Shown in pieces: positions 8,615 through 17,320 of a stretch of DNA of 64,000 nucleotides (positions within the stretch are counted from its first letter, which is position 1; each line of letters opens with the position of its first letter). Under the pieces are notes generated by a model. It searched no databases. It worked only from the letters and a program-made list of their open reading frames with translations, and had not been told where the DNA came from. Source of the DNA: Pseudomonas nitroreducens TX1 (GTDB lineage: Bacteria; Pseudomonadota; Gammaproteobacteria; Pseudomonadales; Pseudomonadaceae); NCBI RefSeq assembly GCF_000313755.1, contig NZ_AMZB01000136.1:186001-250000 (forward strand). The letters are read 5' to 3'. Both the position numbers and the translations under genes were made by a program.

Positions 8615-9526
8615 TCAGAGCACCCCGTCGTTGCGCGAGCCGCCGTAGCGGGCCACGAGTTTCAGGTAGACGCCGATGATCGCCAGCATCATCGCCACCA
8701 GGGTCATCGCCACCGCGCTGCCGAACGGCCAGTTGCGCGATTGCAGGAACAGGTCGACCAGGGCGTTGCCGACGAAGAACACCTTGCCGCCACCGAGAAT
8801 GGCCGGGATCAGGAACTCGCCCATGAGCAGGATGAACACCAGCATCACCCCGGTGATCACCCCCGGTGCCGACAGCGGCAGGGTGATCCGGCGGAAGGTC
8901 TCGAAGGCGCTGGCGCCCAGGTCGCCCGAGGCTTCCAGCAGGCGTTTGTCGAGCTTCTCCAGGGTCACGTAGATGGGGAACACCATCAGCGGCAGGTAGC
9001 CGTAGACGATGCCGATCAGCACCGCGTAGGGCGTGTTGATCAGGCGCACGTCGGCGATGCCGAAGCTCTCCAGCAGCGCCGGGATGCCGCGGCCGCTGAG
9101 AATGAAGATCCAGGCATAGGTGCGGATCAGGAAGCTGGTCCAGAACGGCACGATCACCAGGGTCAGCAACAGTGACTTGTTGCGCCGCACCTTCACCGCC
9201 AGGAAGTAGGCCAGCGGGTAGGCCGCCAGCAGACAGGCCAGGGTGCCCAGCGGCGCCAGGGTCAGGGTGTTCCAGAAGGCCTGGGCGCGGGAGCCGAGGT
9301 TCAGGTAGTTCTCCAGCGTCAGCCCGCCACCGTAGCCGCCCACTGCGCTGCGCTCGCCGAAGCTGAAGACCAGGATGATCACCAGCGGCATCAGGAGCAG
9401 CAGCAGGAACCACAGGGTGGAGGGCAAAAGCAGCAGCCAGGTGACACGCCGACCGAGGCTTTTCGCACGCGAGACCGTGGGCGTCGGCCGGGTCTGCGGC
9501 AACGGAGCGCTGACAGCGATGTTCAT
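8615..9526 (-). CDS. ABC transporter permease, PotB type
   Basis: A 303-residue permease of a polyamine-type ABC importer. A hydrophobic first helix (RVTWLLLLPSTLWFLLLLLM) follows about 30 polar residues; the EAA loop is LLEASGDLGASAFETFRRIT near residues 200-220. The ATG at 9526 (MNIAVSAPLP) has GGGAAT 6 bases upstream. Two earlier in-frame starts would extend the protein into the REP element at 9564-9640 and are rejected. Together with the 7795-8613 product it forms the membrane pore. Confidence 0.9.
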   Translation of the reverse strand: MNIAVSAPLPQTRPTPTVSRAKSLGRRVTWLLLLPSTLWFLLLLLMPLVIILVFSFGERSAVGGYGGGLTLENYLNLGSRAQAFWNTLTLAPLGTLACLLAAYPLAYFLAVKVRRNKSLLLTLVIVPFWTSFLIRTYAWIFILSGRGIPALLESFGIADVRLINTPYAVLIGIVYGYLPLMVFPIYVTLEKLDKRLLEASGDLGASAFETFRRITLPLSAPGVITGVMLVFILLMGEFLIPAILGGGKVFFVGNALVDLFLQSRNWPFGSAVAMTLVAMMLAIIGVYLKLVARYGGSRNDGVL

Positions 9527-9563
9527 GTTCGATTCCCTACGCATGGGGTTACGCAGTTCCCCT

Positions 9564-9640
9564 GTAGGAGCGAGCTTGCTCGCGAAAGAACTCACCGGCA
9601 GCTCGGGAGCTGGGCGGTTCGCGAGCAAGCTCGCTCCTAC
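9564..9640. repeat. Paired REP element between potD- and potB-type genes
   Basis: GTAGGAGCGAGCTTGCTCGC and its inverted partner GCGAGCAAGCTCGCTCCTAC flank a short spacer. The element fills the gap between the binding-protein stop (9646) and the permease start, inside an operon rather than at its end. An intra-operon REP hairpin can stabilise upstream mRNA and so favour binding-protein expression; that role is inference here. Confidence 0.9.
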
Positions 9641-9645
9641 AGTTC

Positions 9646-10788
9646 TCAGGCGGCCTTGAAGCGCGCCATCAGCTCGGCGCGCGCCGGGCTGGTGAGGGTC
9701 GCCGCGGCGCCGAATTCCAGCGGCGAAAGACGCTCGGCCGCCGGGTACATGATCGGGTCGTCGAGCATCTCCCTGGAGAGCAGCGCATCGACGCGCTTGT
9801 CCCCGCTCGGGTAGCCGTGGGAGAGCACCTCCAGCTTGTTGTGCTGCGGATCGAGCAGGTAGTTGATGAACGCGTAGGCGGCATCCTTGTGCTCGGCGCC
9901 CTTGGGAATGGCGAAGAAGTCGCTCCAGATCTCGCCGCCCTCCTTGCCCAGCACGAAGGTCATGTCCGGGTTGTCGCGGTGCAGCTGCGAGGCGTCGCCG
10001 GTCCAGGCCATGGCCATCCAGGCGTCGCCGTTGCGCAACGAGGGCTGGATGTCGGAGTTGATCGCGAACAGGTGCGGCTTGGCCTGGATCAGCAGTTTCT
10101 CGGCCTCGGCCAGTTCCTTCGGGTCCAGCGAGTTGAAGCTGTAGCCGTAGTACTTGAGCGCGTTGCCGATGGCGGTGAGCTGGTAGTCGTGGACGATGGT
10201 GCGGCCGGAGGCGCTGGTGAGGGTCAGGTCCCAGAACTGCTTCCAGGAATCCGGATTGCCCTTGACCTTGCTGGCGTCATAGACGATGCCGGTGGTGCCC
10301 CAGTTCTTCGGCACCGCGTAGACCTTGCCGTCCACCGTGCCCTGGGCCATGAAGCGCTCCTCGAAGGCCTTGGGGTCGAAGTTGGGGATGCGCGAGAGGT
10401 CCAGCGGTTCGATCAGCCCGAGCTGCACGTAGGTGCTGATGGTGTAGTTGGTCGGCACGAAGACGTCCCAGCCGCTGCCGCCGGCCTGCAGCTTGGCGAG
10501 CATCTCCTCGTTGGAGCCGAACACGTTCATCTGTACGCGCGCGCCCGTGGCCTTGGCGAAGGCGTCGAAGTTTTCCTGGCTGTGGTAGTTCGGCCAGGTG
10601 GCCAGCGCGAGCCGGTCACCGATATTGCTGCCCTCGGCCGCGTAGGCCTTGCCGGTCAGCAGACCAGGGGTGTTGGCGGCGACCACCGCCATCGCCAGGC
10701 CGAGACCGGTCCTGCCGAGGAAGTCGCGCCGCGTGATGGAGCCGTTTTCCCAGCTGCGCATCGTCTTGATGAAGCTCTTCTTGTCCAT
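9646..10788 (-). CDS. Tat-exported ABC substrate-binding protein, PotD/SBP type
   Basis: A 380-residue periplasmic binding protein of the spermidine/putrescine family. The long N-terminus has a twin-arginine signal, SITRRDFLGRTG at residues 18-29, then a hydrophobic stretch ending at about AYA, so the protein should be exported folded by the Tat system, as is common for this family in pseudomonads. Binding-domain blocks include LATWPNYHSQENFDAFAKAT and DVFVPTNYTISTYVQLGLIE. ATG at 10788 has GGGGAG upstream; a GTG at 10794 is an alternative. It delivers the ligand to the permease pair encoded downstream. A linear amine is the likeliest ligand, not proven. Confidence 0.9.
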   Translation of the reverse strand: MDKKSFIKTMRSWENGSITRRDFLGRTGLGLAMAVVAANTPGLLTGKAYAAEGSNIGDRLALATWPNYHSQENFDAFAKATGARVQMNVFGSNEEMLAKLQAGGSGWDVFVPTNYTISTYVQLGLIEPLDLSRIPNFDPKAFEERFMAQGTVDGKVYAVPKNWGTTGIVYDASKVKGNPDSWKQFWDLTLTSASGRTIVHDYQLTAIGNALKYYGYSFNSLDPKELAEAEKLLIQAKPHLFAINSDIQPSLRNGDAWMAMAWTGDASQLHRDNPDMTFVLGKEGGEIWSDFFAIPKGAEHKDAAYAFINYLLDPQHNKLEVLSHGYPSGDKRVDALLSREMLDDPIMYPAAERLSPLEFGAAATLTSPARAELMARFKAA

Positions 10789-10838
10789 CGTCACTCCCCG
10801 CCTGTCTGCTGATTGTCGTTATGGTTGAATCATCGAAC

Positions 10839-11954
10839 TCAAAGGGCCATGGCCAGGCCGCTGGCCTGGTTCCAGCCGACCTGCACTGGCGCGCCGTGCT
10901 CGAAGGCTTCCGCCTCGCCCCCCGCCTTGCGCGGCACGCGCACGCAGACGATGCCGAAAGCGTCGGTGCGCACGCGGTATTCGGTGAGGTTGCCCAGGTA
11001 GATGCGATCTTCGACGCGCCCCTTCAGGCGCACCTCGCGCTGCAGGTCCGAATCGACGGCGGCGATGCCGACCAGCTCGGGGCGCACGGCGATACAGCCC
11101 TCGGCCTGGGGCGCCAGCGAGGGGCCGGTGGGTGTCGGCGGGCTGCTCAGTTCCAGTCCCGCCGGCGTGCCCAGCACCACACGGCCGGAATCGAGGCGGC
11201 GCACAGTGCCCGCGAACAGGTTGGACTCGCCGATGAAGTCGGCCACGTAGCGGCTCGCCGGGGTCTCGTAGAGCGCCTCGGGGGTGGCGGTCTGGATGAT
11301 CAGGCCGTCCTTCATGATGCTGATGCTGTCGCTCATCGACAGCGCCTCTTCCTGGTCATGGGTGACCAGCACGAAGGTGATGCCGACCTCGCGCTGCAGG
11401 CGCAGCAGCTCCGACTGCATCTCCTTGCGCAGCTTGCGGTCCAGCGCCGCCAGCGGCTCGTCGAGCAGCAGTACGGTGGGCTTGTTCACCAATGCACGGG
11501 CCAGTGCCACGCGCTGTTGCTGGCCGCCGGAAAGCTCATGTGGCTTGCGCGTGCCGAAGCCGGACAGGCGCACCATCTCCAGCGCCTCGTCGGCCATGCG
11601 GCGCTGCTGCGCACGATCGGGGCGCGGCGTGCGGTAGCGCAGGCCGTAGGCGATGTTCTCGGCAACGGTCAGGTGAGGAAACAGCGCGTAATGCTGGAAC
11701 ACCATGTTCACCGGGCGCTGGTGCGCCGGCACCCCGGCCACCGCCTGGCCGGCCAGCAGCACCTCGCCTTCGCTGGGCTGTTCGAAGCCGGCAATCATCC
11801 GCAGGGTGGTGGTCTTGCCGCAGCCGGAGCTGCCAAGGAAGGAATGGAAAGCGCCGCGCTTGACCTTGAAACTCAGCCCGTTGACCGCCGGCACGCTGCC
11901 GTAGCGCTTGACCACGTTACGGAATTCGATATCGAAGTCCTGACCGCTTTCCAT
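10839..11954 (-). CDS. ABC transporter ATP-binding protein, PotA type
   Basis: A 371-residue ATPase that powers the adjacent amine importer. It shows Walker A GSSGCGKTTT near residue 41, the Q loop in VFQHYALFPH, the ABC signature LSGGQQQRVALARAL, Walker B VLLLDEPLAALD and the H-loop VLVTHDQEEAL. Residues from about 240 on form the C-terminal TOBE regulatory domain. ATG at 11954 is preferred over an in-frame GTG at 11957; neither has a strong ribosome site. It is the first transporter gene, 50 bp ahead of the binding-protein gene, with the LuxR regulator gene upstream on the same strand. Confidence 0.93.
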   Translation of the reverse strand: MESGQDFDIEFRNVVKRYGSVPAVNGLSFKVKRGAFHSFLGSSGCGKTTTLRMIAGFEQPSEGEVLLAGQAVAGVPAHQRPVNMVFQHYALFPHLTVAENIAYGLRYRTPRPDRAQQRRMADEALEMVRLSGFGTRKPHELSGGQQQRVALARALVNKPTVLLLDEPLAALDRKLRKEMQSELLRLQREVGITFVLVTHDQEEALSMSDSISIMKDGLIIQTATPEALYETPASRYVADFIGESNLFAGTVRRLDSGRVVLGTPAGLELSSPPTPTGPSLAPQAEGCIAVRPELVGIAAVDSDLQREVRLKGRVEDRIYLGNLTEYRVRTDAFGIVCVRVPRKAGGEAEAFEHGAPVQVGWNQASGLAMAL

Positions 11955-12084
11955 CACTGCGCGCTCCCACTTTGTTCTTGTTGGGGCTCACGCTAGCAAC
12001 GCGGCTTTCGGGGTGTATATATCCCTCGGGGGATAGATGGCGGGATTGGATAGGCCCACGGGGAAAGTTCGGCACAAGCTCTAA

Positions 12085-12202
12085 CCCTCTCCCCCGCCCT
12101 CTCCCTGAAGGGAGAGGGAGCCATCCGTGCCGGCTGACGCATCAACTTGAACCTGCACCGAACCAGTCCCCTCTCCCTTCAGGGAGAGGGTTAGGGAGAG
12201 GG
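12085..12202. repeat. Copy 1 of a ~120-bp dispersed repeat
   Basis: This copy lies between the LuxR gene and the ABC ATPase gene. It begins CCCTCTCCCCCGCCCTCTCC, contains CTCCCTGAAGGGAG near its left end and CTCCCTTCAGGGAG near its right end, and has the centre TGCCGGCTGACGC. Other copies are at 20613, 37150 (opposite orientation) and 63746, with a diverged relative at 17321. It carries no reading frame of its own. Confidence 0.85.
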
Positions 12203-12234
12203 AAACCCAGACACGGATTTCGCCGGAGGTCTGC

Positions 12235-13053
12235 TCACCCCACCGCGCGCATCCCACCCGCCGCATCCCGCCCCGCCAACTCGCGGATGAACAGCCCGAG
12301 CAGCTCCGACTGACTGCCGATACCGAGCTTGGCGTAGAGGTTCTTGCGGTGGATCTTCACCGTGCCGGGGCTGATGTCCAGCTGCTCCGCCACCGAGGCG
12401 CTGGAGTGGCCACGCAGCAATAGCTGGACGATCTCCTGCTCGCGCGGCGTGAGCAACTGCGCGCCGAACTGGTCGAAAGCCTCGCGGATCTGGTAGTCCA
12501 GGTCCTGCGCCGGGCGCGGTTGCGCACGCCGCAGCTCCCAGGCCTCGCGCACCACCTGCTCGACCACCGGCCGTGCGCACTCCAGCAGCTGCATCTCGTC
12601 GCGGCTGAAGGCGGGGCTGGAGGTCTTGCGCATCAACGAGAGCACGGCTGTGGCGCCATCGGCGAGGTCGACGAAGAAGGCGATCTCCTCGGTCAGGCCA
12701 GTCTGCTGGTAGTAGGTCTGGTAGTACTCGCCCAGGTAGAAGTGGTCCGGCGCGAACTGCCGCAGGCGCCATAGCCCCGGTGGCTGGTTGCGCGTGCAGG
12801 CAAGGTAGAAAGGATCGAGCAGGTAGGGGCCGGCCTGGTAGTCCTCGACGTAGACGTGTCGGACATCGGCCGGGAAGGTGTCGAACAGGTCCAGTGGCCG
12901 GTGGTTGCCCTCGTAGACGAAGAGCACGAAGTTATCCACCGCGCAGACCTGCTGCAGCCACTGGCTGAGGCCGAGCAGGCGCGGGCGACCGGAAGCCAGC
13001 GGGAGCAGGTGGGCGACTCCGCCGGTCCAGGCTTTGAGTTCCTTGTGGCGCAT
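12235..13053 (-). CDS. LuxR-family transcriptional regulator
   Basis: A 272-residue regulator. Residues from about 205 form a LuxR/FixJ helix-turn-helix: LLTPREQEIVQLLLRGHS, then SVAEQLDISPGTVKIHRKNL and AKLGIGSQSELLGL. The N-terminal 200 residues are an uncharacterised sensory domain rich in Tyr, Trp and Phe (DHFYLGEYYQTYYQQTGLTE); it is not a receiver domain, since the phospho-acceptor pattern is missing. The ATG at 13053 is chosen because a good promoter and an inverted repeat lie directly upstream. The gene is upstream of and parallel to the amine transporter operon, so it probably controls that operon in response to the amine or a derivative. Confidence 0.85.
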   Translation of the reverse strand: MRHKELKAWTGGVAHLLPLASGRPRLLGLSQWLQQVCAVDNFVLFVYEGNHRPLDLFDTFPADVRHVYVEDYQAGPYLLDPFYLACTRNQPPGLWRLRQFAPDHFYLGEYYQTYYQQTGLTEEIAFFVDLADGATAVLSLMRKTSSPAFSRDEMQLLECARPVVEQVVREAWELRRAQPRPAQDLDYQIREAFDQFGAQLLTPREQEIVQLLLRGHSSASVAEQLDISPGTVKIHRKNLYAKLGIGSQSELLGLFIRELAGRDAAGGMRAVG

Positions 13054-13070
13054 GGGCTGTCGTTCTTGTT

Positions 13071-13093
13071 GTGTGCGCAATGGGCACACTATA
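13071..13093 (-). promoter_or_regulatory. Candidate -10 box and operator of the LuxR gene
   Basis: On the minus strand a TATAGT hexamer (13088-13093) runs into an inverted repeat GTGTGC / GCACAC (13071-13076 and 13084-13089) about 18 bp ahead of the start codon. The arrangement fits an autoregulated promoter. No clear -35 box is visible. Confidence 0.4.
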
Positions 13094-13222
13094 GGCGTTC
13101 GGGATTCCACACGGAAATGCAGCTTTTGCGCCACACCCGGCAAAGCCCCGCCACGCCTGACGACAGCAACTGATCCGGCCTCGGCCGCGCACCGCGATGA
13201 AGCAGGCGCGCGCCTTATCGGC

Positions 13223-14608
13223 TCAGGGGCGGCGACCGCCCTTGCCGCCACCCGGCTTGCCGGACGACGACTTGCCAGCGGCGGGCTTGCCGCCTGCCGC
13301 TTTGCCACCGAGCCCGAACCCCGGCGCCTTGCGCACCGCCTTGACCTGCGGTTTGTCGTCCAGCAGCGAGCCGAGGTGCACCTTGCCCGGCTTGCCTTCG
13401 GGCACCTTGGGTTGCTTGGGCTTCTTCGGCTTCTTCATGACCTGGCCGCCGGGGGCGGTGACGGGTACCCGGTGTTCCGCCTCGAAGCCATCTTCTTCCT
13501 GGCGTTGCAGCGTCTGGCCGATCAGCGTCTCGATGGCCGCCAACTGCTGCACTTCGTCGGCGCAGACCAGCGAGATCGCCTGACCGCTGGCGCCGGCACG
13601 GCCGGTGCGGCCGATGCGGTGTACGTAATCCTCGGGGACGATGGGCAGGTCGAAGTTGACCACCAGCGGCATCTCCTCGATGTCCAGGCCACGGGCGGCG
13701 ACGTCGGTGGCGATCAAAAAGTCCACTTCGCCGGTCTTGAACCGCGCCAGGGCGCGCAGGCGTGCCGGTTGCGGCTTGTCGCCATGGATCGAGTCGGCGC
13801 GGATGCCTTCCTCTTGCAGCACGCCGACCAGCTCGTCGACGCCCTTGCGGGTCTTGGCGAACACCAGCGCCTGGCGCCAGCCCTGCTCGCGCAGCAGGTG
13901 CAGGAAGAGTTCGGCCTTGCGCTTCTTGTCTACGGTGATCAGGTGTTGCTTCACCGTCTTCGCCGCCGTGTTGCGCGGCGCCACGTCGATGGTCAACGGG
14001 TCGCGCAACAGATTGCGCGCCATCTGGCGGATGGCGTCGGAGAAGGTCGCGGAGAACAGCAGCGTCTGCCGGCGCCTGGGCAGCGCGGCGAAGATTTCGT
14101 CCAGCTCGCGGGCAAAACCCAGGTCGAGCATGCGGTCGGCTTCGTCCAGCACCAGCACCTGCAGCTGGGTGAATTTCAGCGCGTTCTGGCGGTACAGGTC
14201 GAGCAAGCGGCCGGGGGTGGCCACCAATACGTCGACACCCTTGCGCAGCTTCATCATCTGCGGGTTGATGCTGACCCCACCGTAGGCCACGGCGGTGCGC
14301 AGCGGCACGTGCTGGCCGTAGGCGCGGAAGCTCTCGTGCACCTGCTCCGCCAGCTCGCGGGTCGGCACCAGCACCAGCGCGCGGATGGAATTCGCCGCCA
14401 CCTGCGGGCCCTCCTGCAGCAACTTCTGCAGCAGCGGCAGGGCGAAACCGGCGGTCTTGCCGGTGCCGGTCTGGGCAGCGGCGAGCAGGTCGCGGCCCTT
14501 GAGCACGGCCGGGATGGCCTGGGCCTGCACCGCCGTCGGGTTCTGGTAGCCAAGCCCGTCGAGGGCGCGCAGGAGGGGATCGATCAGGCCAAGGTTGGCG
14601 AAGGTCAT
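13223..14608 (-). CDS. rhlE: DEAD-box ATP-dependent RNA helicase RhlE
   Basis: A 461-residue RNA helicase acting in RNA turnover or ribosome assembly. All core motifs are present in order: Q motif QNPTAVQAQAIP, motif I AAQTGTGKT, Ia PTRELAEQ, Ib TPGRLLD, motif II VLDEADRMLD, motif III FSATFSD, and motif VI HRIGRTGRAG near residue 330. After the core, residues from about 385 form a Lys/Gly/Pro-rich basic tail with repeats such as KKPKKPKQPK and GKPAAGKSSSGKPGGGKGG, which usually bind RNA without sequence preference. ATG at 14608 (MTFANLGL) matches the family start. Position next to the NYN gene resembles PAO1 rhlE1 as I recall. Confidence 0.93.
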   Translation of the reverse strand: MTFANLGLIDPLLRALDGLGYQNPTAVQAQAIPAVLKGRDLLAAAQTGTGKTAGFALPLLQKLLQEGPQVAANSIRALVLVPTRELAEQVHESFRAYGQHVPLRTAVAYGGVSINPQMMKLRKGVDVLVATPGRLLDLYRQNALKFTQLQVLVLDEADRMLDLGFARELDEIFAALPRRRQTLLFSATFSDAIRQMARNLLRDPLTIDVAPRNTAAKTVKQHLITVDKKRKAELFLHLLREQGWRQALVFAKTRKGVDELVGVLQEEGIRADSIHGDKPQPARLRALARFKTGEVDFLIATDVAARGLDIEEMPLVVNFDLPIVPEDYVHRIGRTGRAGASGQAISLVCADEVQQLAAIETLIGQTLQRQEEDGFEAEHRVPVTAPGGQVMKKPKKPKQPKVPEGKPGKVHLGSLLDDKPQVKAVRKAPGFGLGGKAAGGKPAAGKSSSGKPGGGKGGRRP

Positions 14609-14657
14609 GGAGCGCTCGCGAAAAACGATTCGAATGGGCGGCATTGTAGCCGCAGGG

Positions 14658-15134
14658 TCAGGAACGCAGCAGCAGCGCGCCTTCGATGGGCACGTAGCGG
14701 CTGGCCGCGCGGATCAGCGCCTGGGCGGTGAGGCCCGGCACGCCGTAGGCGGTGGCGTCGGTGCCGCCAGCGCGGACACGGTCGAGCAGCAGGTCGAAAT
14801 CGCCGTCGCCAGAGGCCAGGACGATCTCGTCCACGTTCGGCGCGGCGTCGAGGATGTCGATGGTGATGCCGACGTCCCAGTCGCCCTTGGCCGAACCGTC
14901 GGCGCGCTGGATATAGGGCTTGAGCTTCACGGTGAAGCCCAGCTTGCGCAGGATCTGCTGGAACTGCTGCTGCTTCGCGTCGCCGCGGTCGATGGCGTAG
15001 GCGTAGGCCTGGACGATAATGCCCTGGGCACTCAGCTCGGCCCACAGGGCGGCGTAGTTGAAGTGGCAGCCGTAGGCCTGACGCACGGTGTAGTAGAGGT
15101 TCTGCACGTCGGCGAACAGGGCGATGGTCTTCAA
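14658..15134 (-). CDS. NYN-domain (LabA/DUF88-like) protein
   Basis: A 158-residue PIN-like NYN domain protein, a fold of metal-dependent RNases. The acidic cluster is intact: Asp in ALFADVQNLYY near residue 9, Asp in GDWDVGITIDILD near 84-92, and SGDGDFDLLLDRVRAGG near 109-125. Length is typical for a stand-alone NYN protein. It is 49 bp upstream of the rhlE gene on the same strand, so the two may form an RNA-processing pair. Nuclease activity is inferred from the family; the target is unknown. Confidence 0.85.
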   Translation of the reverse strand: MKTIALFADVQNLYYTVRQAYGCHFNYAALWAELSAQGIIVQAYAYAIDRGDAKQQQFQQILRKLGFTVKLKPYIQRADGSAKGDWDVGITIDILDAAPNVDEIVLASGDGDFDLLLDRVRAGGTDATAYGVPGLTAQALIRAASRYVPIEGALLLRS

Positions 15135-15214
15135 CGGTGACTCCGGGACTCGAACAGCGGGGGCGCATTATCGGCACAGCGGCGCGCCCCCGCCAGTCCC
15201 GGCGGGCGGGCGGC

Positions 15215-15931
15215 TCAGCTGAACAGGTCGCCGTCGTCGCCGCCGAAGAAGCCGGAGTCGTCACCGTCGTCGTAGTTGGCGTCACTGAAGTTGCTGTCGG
15301 CATAGCGGTCGCCGCCGCCAAAGGAGTCGTCGTCCGTCCGCGAATCATCGAAGTTCGACGGCTCCGGCTGCACCGGTGCCTGCTCCTGGATCACCTCGAC
15401 GATTTCCTGCGGCTGGTTGTGGTGGAACATGCTGGTCAGCAGGTCAGCCACCATCACGCCGCCAGCCACGCCGGCCGCGGTCTGCAACGCGCCGCGCAGG
15501 AAACCGCCGCCCTGGGGCGCGGCCTGGGCAGGCTGGGACGGACGGAAGTCGTTGGGATTGCTGGCGTAACCGGCGCTGCCGCCGGGCTGGGAGAAACGCG
15601 TCTGCCCCCAGCCGTCGGGGCGCTGCTGGGTTTGCGCCGGACGCGGCTCCTGGCTCTGGCCACCACCGAACAGGCCGGCGAGGAAGCCGCCGCTGCTCGG
15701 ACGGCTCTCCTTCGCCTGGGCTTCCAGCTCCTTGACGCGCTGGTCCAGGCGCTTGATCGCCGCTTCCTGGATCAGCATCGCCTGGGCCATGTAGTACGGC
15801 GCCGCCGGCTGTTGCACCAGGTGCCGGTTGATCTGCGCCTCGGCCTGGGCATCGCGCGGCGCGGTCTGCGCCTCGGCGTCGCGCAGGCGGGTGAACAGAC
15901 CATCGATCAGGGATTGCTCTTCGGAATTCAT
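15215..15931 (-). CDS. DUF2076 family protein
   Basis: A 238-residue protein whose N-terminus (MNSEEQSLIDGLFTRLRDAE) and QQPAAPYYMAQAMLIQE segment identify the DUF2076 family, thought to be associated with the cell envelope or periplasm. Residues 50-85 are a probable coiled coil (EAAIKRLDQRVKELEAQAKE). A Gly/Gln/Pro-rich linker follows, then a hydrophobic glycine-rich stretch (AAGVAGGVMVADLLTSMF), and the last 40 residues are strongly acidic with Gly (DDGDDSGFFGGDDGDLFS). Start ATG at 15931 matches family openings. Function is unknown. Confidence 0.85.
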   Translation of the reverse strand: MNSEEQSLIDGLFTRLRDAEAQTAPRDAQAEAQINRHLVQQPAAPYYMAQAMLIQEAAIKRLDQRVKELEAQAKESRPSSGGFLAGLFGGGQSQEPRPAQTQQRPDGWGQTRFSQPGGSAGYASNPNDFRPSQPAQAAPQGGGFLRGALQTAAGVAGGVMVADLLTSMFHHNQPQEIVEVIQEQAPVQPEPSNFDDSRTDDDSFGGGDRYADSNFSDANYDDGDDSGFFGGDDGDLFS

Positions 15932-16088
15932 GGCAGGCCTCGAGTGAGCGGGTGGTTCGGCAGAACGTTGCCTCTGCAACATTGGATCGGCTCGCAAAAA
16001 AACAAGTTCCGATCGCAGAATTCTGGCGTCTTCAGCTGAGGGTTTGCTTAAGTTAGAGTCGAAGCCCTCGGACAGTATCGGGTTACTG

Positions 16089-16739
16089 ATGAATCCCCTC
16101 TCCATCCTCCGCGACACCTGGTTCTTCTTCTCCCGTCATCTGGGCACCCTGGTGCCGCTGTGCCTGCCCTGGATCGTCATCGAGACGCTGGTGCAGCAGC
16201 AGATCAACGTTGCCGCCGGCTCGCAGAATTTCGCCCCCTGGGGCATGGCCGCGGGCCTGGTGTTCTACCCGATCTACACCGCCAGCCTGATCCTCTTCAT
16301 GATCGACGCGGGCGAAGGCGTGGAGCGCGGCGTCCGCGACCTCTGGAGCGCGGCGCTGCGGTTGTGGCCGGCGTTCGCCCTGCTCTCGGCGATCACCTCG
16401 CTGCTGATAGTGCTCGGCCTGTACCTGATGGTGCTGCCGGGCATCTTCGTGATGATCAAGCTGGCCTTCGCCGAATTTCTCCTGGTGCAACGCGGCCGCG
16501 CGCCCATCGACGCCATGCGCGAGAGCTTCGCTCAGACTACCGGGCACTTCTTCCTGTTGCTGATGACCTCCCTGGTGATACTCGCGCCGGTGTGGCTCGC
16601 CGAAGGCTGGATCACCGAGACCGGCCAGGACTCGCCGGTACTGGGCATCGCGCTGCACTCGCTCAGCGGTTTTTTCCAGCTGCTGCTGACGGTGGCCGCC
16701 TACCGCATCTTCATCCTGCTCGGCCGCGAAGCCGCCTGA
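16089..16739 (+). CDS. YciC-like integral membrane protein
   Basis: A 216-residue multi-spanning membrane protein with about five to six hydrophobic segments, for example LGTLVPLCLPWIVIETLV, LLSAITSLLIVLGLYLMVL and FFLLLMTSLVILAPVWLA. The pattern of a long amphipathic interior loop ending in APIDAMRESFAQTTGHF fits the YciC/UPF0259 group of unknown function. ATG at 16089 has no strong ribosome site; an earlier in-frame ATG at 16044 adds an unlikely polar extension. It is divergent from the DUF2076 gene. Confidence 0.75.
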   Translation: MNPLSILRDTWFFFSRHLGTLVPLCLPWIVIETLVQQQINVAAGSQNFAPWGMAAGLVFYPIYTASLILFMIDAGEGVERGVRDLWSAALRLWPAFALLSAITSLLIVLGLYLMVLPGIFVMIKLAFAEFLLVQRGRAPIDAMRESFAQTTGHFFLLLMTSLVILAPVWLAEGWITETGQDSPVLGIALHSLSGFFQLLLTVAAYRIFILLGREAA

Positions 16740-16827
16740 GCGGCAGCAAGTCGCAACACATCCTCCGGCAAGCCGCGCGCTGGCGTTCTACGCTGGAGTC
16801 TCCTTTCACCGAGTAAGGAGACTCGCC

Positions 16828-17259
16828 GTGAGCGACTTCCCTCCCAGCTGCCTTTCGCACATTTCCATCGGCACCAATGATTACCCGCGCGCCAAGGCGT
16901 TCTACGACGCGGTGCTGCCGACCCTGGGCTGCCAGCCGATCATGGAACACCCCGGTGCCGTGGCGTATGGCCGCGTATTTCCCGAATTCTGGCTGCAGAC
17001 GCCCATCGACGGCCGCCCGGCCAGCGTGGGCAACGGCACGCATTTCGGCTTCATGGCCAATTCCCGCGAGGAAGTGGACGCTTTCTACCGCGCCGCGATT
17101 GCCGCCGGCGCGACCGACGACGGCGCGCCCGGCCCGCGCCCGCAGTATGGCGCTCCTTACTACGGCTGCTTCATCCGCGACCTGGACGGGCACAAGATCG
17201 AGGCATCGTTCTGGGACATGGCGCTGGCAGGTGGTGGGTTCGACACGCACTCGCATTGA
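16828..17259 (+). CDS. VOC family protein
   Basis: A 143-residue vicinal-oxygen-chelate protein. It starts with GTG at 16828, preceded by AAGGAG 9-14 bases upstream; no in-frame ATG is available at the family start. SHISIGTNDYPRAKAFYDAV is the first metal-binding strand and helix with its His, and GHKIEASFWD carries the C-terminal Glu ligand. This is the lactoylglutathione-lyase-like type often annotated as glyoxalase or extradiol dioxygenase relative. Ligand unknown. Confidence 0.87.
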   Translation: MSDFPPSCLSHISIGTNDYPRAKAFYDAVLPTLGCQPIMEHPGAVAYGRVFPEFWLQTPIDGRPASVGNGTHFGFMANSREEVDAFYRAAIAAGATDDGAPGPRPQYGAPYYGCFIRDLDGHKIEASFWDMALAGGGFDTHSH

Positions 17260-17320
17260 TCTGAACGGATCTTCATAAAGGGTATTGCCGCCTGGCCGCT
17301 GGGTTCGTCGTTCTGCCCAA

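Noticed and set aside
13034-14731. 565-codon plus-strand frame across rhlE
   Set aside because: Antisense to all helicase motifs of RhlE.
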